Origin: Straminergon stramineum
Lineage: Eukaryota > Streptophyta > Bryopsida > Hypnales > Calliergonaceae
DNA length: 64,000 bases
Direction of reading: 5' to 3'
Assembly (NCBI GenBank): GCA_963920665.1
Contig: OY987267.1
Span: 5,208,001-5,272,000, forward strand
In this document: piece after piece, positions 62,563-64,000 of the stretch
Numbering within the stretch: the first letter of the stretch is position 1
Layout of the letters: every line of letters starts with the position of its first letter
Program-made: the position numbers and the translations under genes
Notes under the pieces: generated by a model
The model's database searches: none
The model's input: the letters and a program-made list of their open reading frames with translations, nothing else
Told to the model about the DNA's origin: nothing

Positions 62563-64000
62563 TTAAAGTGGTTCCAAGATGATTGAAGCCTTCGTGAAGA
62601 CTGAGAGCAAGAACTGGGCTTCTTGCATTGGCGCATGCGTGGTTGGAACTATTGTGTAACCTTTAGGATCAGGGTCTAGTACCATTTCACAAGATATTTC
62701 CCGCGCATTCACATAATCTGTTCCATTTACTGCTTCGTGCATAAAGATGTTCCGCCCTGACCGTCTGCCATTAGTTTTTATGATGCGCATGCCGATATAA
62801 AACCGAGATGATTCTCCAATAGATTGGTAATTCCCAAAGCTGGCAGTAGGTCGAGAAGTGGAATGCACACCCTGCTACCCAAAAAGCACCACTATAAGAG
62901 ATCCTTCAGCATAGAAGAACTGGTTAATCGATATATCAATAATGCTCAATCGAAGAAGTAAACAAATGTTTGAGGAAAGGAAATTACAAACCTGCGTAAG
63001 CGTTACAAAGACATGAATAGGTTCACGAGCATCTGGACCCACGGCTTTCAAATGAAATTGAGGATTTAGATGCCATGTATCAAAATCTTGGCATCCACCA
63101 GCAGTTGATCCACGCCACTGGCCACGAACTGAGTATTTCATCTCAGGTGGATAAATACGACACACGTATAGTGAACGAAAATGAAGCTGGAAATCTTGCC
63201 AAGACATCCAGAAAACTCCATCGGCAGCCTGGATTCAAGTTATCATGAGCTTCGAGTTGCACAAGTAAACAGTAGTCTAGAAGAAAACATGAGTACGTCT
63301 GGCAGGCAATTGAAAAGCTAAGTAGGAGTGAGCACTGTGGATCAGTCTCTAATATATATAAATGTCCTAACCATATCCCAATAATGCTAATCAGCATGTA
63401 CCTCAAAGAAAATTCCCATTGACAACACATGTACCTGAGGTGAGTATTTGAGCTTGTGTTTCATTCGATCAGTCCACTCTGGTGATAAATCAGACCACGG
63501 TCCATTCCATTCAACTTCATTTGCCCATGGGTTGCGGATCTGCACGAGCTGGTGACCATCCACCTCTCGCACCTGTTGCATCAACAGATCGTTAAAATTC
63601 AGCTCGTACGGTCGATGCTCTGGTCCAAGGGTCGCAAAAAAAGTTGGAGCAAAGGCTTTTCCAGCTATGCAGAATAGTGCATTGTAGAATGATAGAGAGA
63701 ACCAAGGTATCTTTTTTTTTCCCGGGGCAACTAAAAAGAACAGGTCTAGCTCACCTGCAACAGAGAATATGCATGATTCTGCACAATCCCACTTGAAGAA
63801 ACGTGAACATCAGAACCTGATGGACTGCCTGCTCCAAGCAGAAACCCTTCTTGCTTGAAGCGTTGCAGCTGGAACCATAGACGTCCATTGGCAAGATCCA
63901 GCTGTGAAACTTCATTTGTTAGGTCAATCTCTTCTCCTGCACCCCCGGTCAAATCAACGAGCGCATCTTGAACCTGACCACCTTCCAAGGCCTCATACGA
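62563..64000 (-). CDS. DEK1: Phytocalpain DEK1, C-terminal part (last four exons)
   Basis: DEK1 is the plasma-membrane calpain-type cysteine protease of land plants that controls epidermal fate and division-plane orientation. Only its 3' end is here. Exons in transcript order are 63755-64000 (continues off the window), 63435-63572, 62992-63228 and 62563-62871, all phase 0 with GT-AG introns, giving 309 codons and a TAA at 62563-62565. The frame covers the end of the protease core: the catalytic His in NHAYS (angiosperms have GHAYS) and the Asn in IRNPWANEVEW are present; the Cys lies upstream, outside. Then FWMSWQDFQLHFRSLYVCRI and the C2-like calpain domain, with GGCQDFDTWHLNPQF, MVLDPDPKGYTIVPTT and the C-terminal FTKASIILEPL. 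The match with the DEK1 C-terminus is very close, so the gene looks intact. Confidence 0.95.

Overview
The window is nuclear DNA of a land plant. The evidence is spliced genes with GT-AG introns, a phytocalpain (DEK1) gene, a family-1 UDP-glycosyltransferase with a complete plant PSPG box, and plant-type CACTA, hAT-like and L1-like mobile elements. The species cannot be named from this sequence. About 80% or more of the window is AT-rich, repeat-derived DNA with no intact gene.

Layout. 1-5589: nested transposons, an outer long-TIR element split by a 4.5-kb CACTA element that itself holds a 284-bp TIR element. 5.6-12.6 kb: AT-rich DNA with a CACTA MITE, two hAT-like MITEs, a near-perfect hairpin and a 224-bp TIR element. 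13.6-18.4 kb (+): a complete five-exon UDP-glycosyltransferase gene, 503 aa, with a MITE in intron 1 and a third copy of the hAT-like MITE in intron 3. 19.5-23.0 kb: two copies of a ~0.7-kb TIR element in opposite orientation with 4-bp target duplications, flanking two more CACTA elements. 26.7-33.3 kb (+): a ten-exon gene, 616 aa, resembling the uncharacterised Arabidopsis At3g49140 family (probably plastid targeted), preceded by an exact-period 27-bp repeat array. 33.7 kb: a pogo-like fragment. 37.7-47.9 kb: a 10-kb foldback-like structure whose arms are made of tandem repeats in opposite orientation. 48-60 kb: a decayed L1-type LINE broken by a 4.6-kb insertion and by a probable solo LTR. 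61.5-64.0 kb: a short plus-strand terminal-exon candidate, a minus-strand spliced ORF of unknown identity, and the last four exons of DEK1, which continues beyond the window.

The host genes show no functional link. The UGT would glycosylate small acceptors in the cytosol, the At3g49140-like protein is of unknown function, and DEK1 is a plasma-membrane calpain of plant growth control. Exon boundaries come from reading frame, splice consensus and family conservation. All three main models keep an open frame across every junction. No similarity search was possible.
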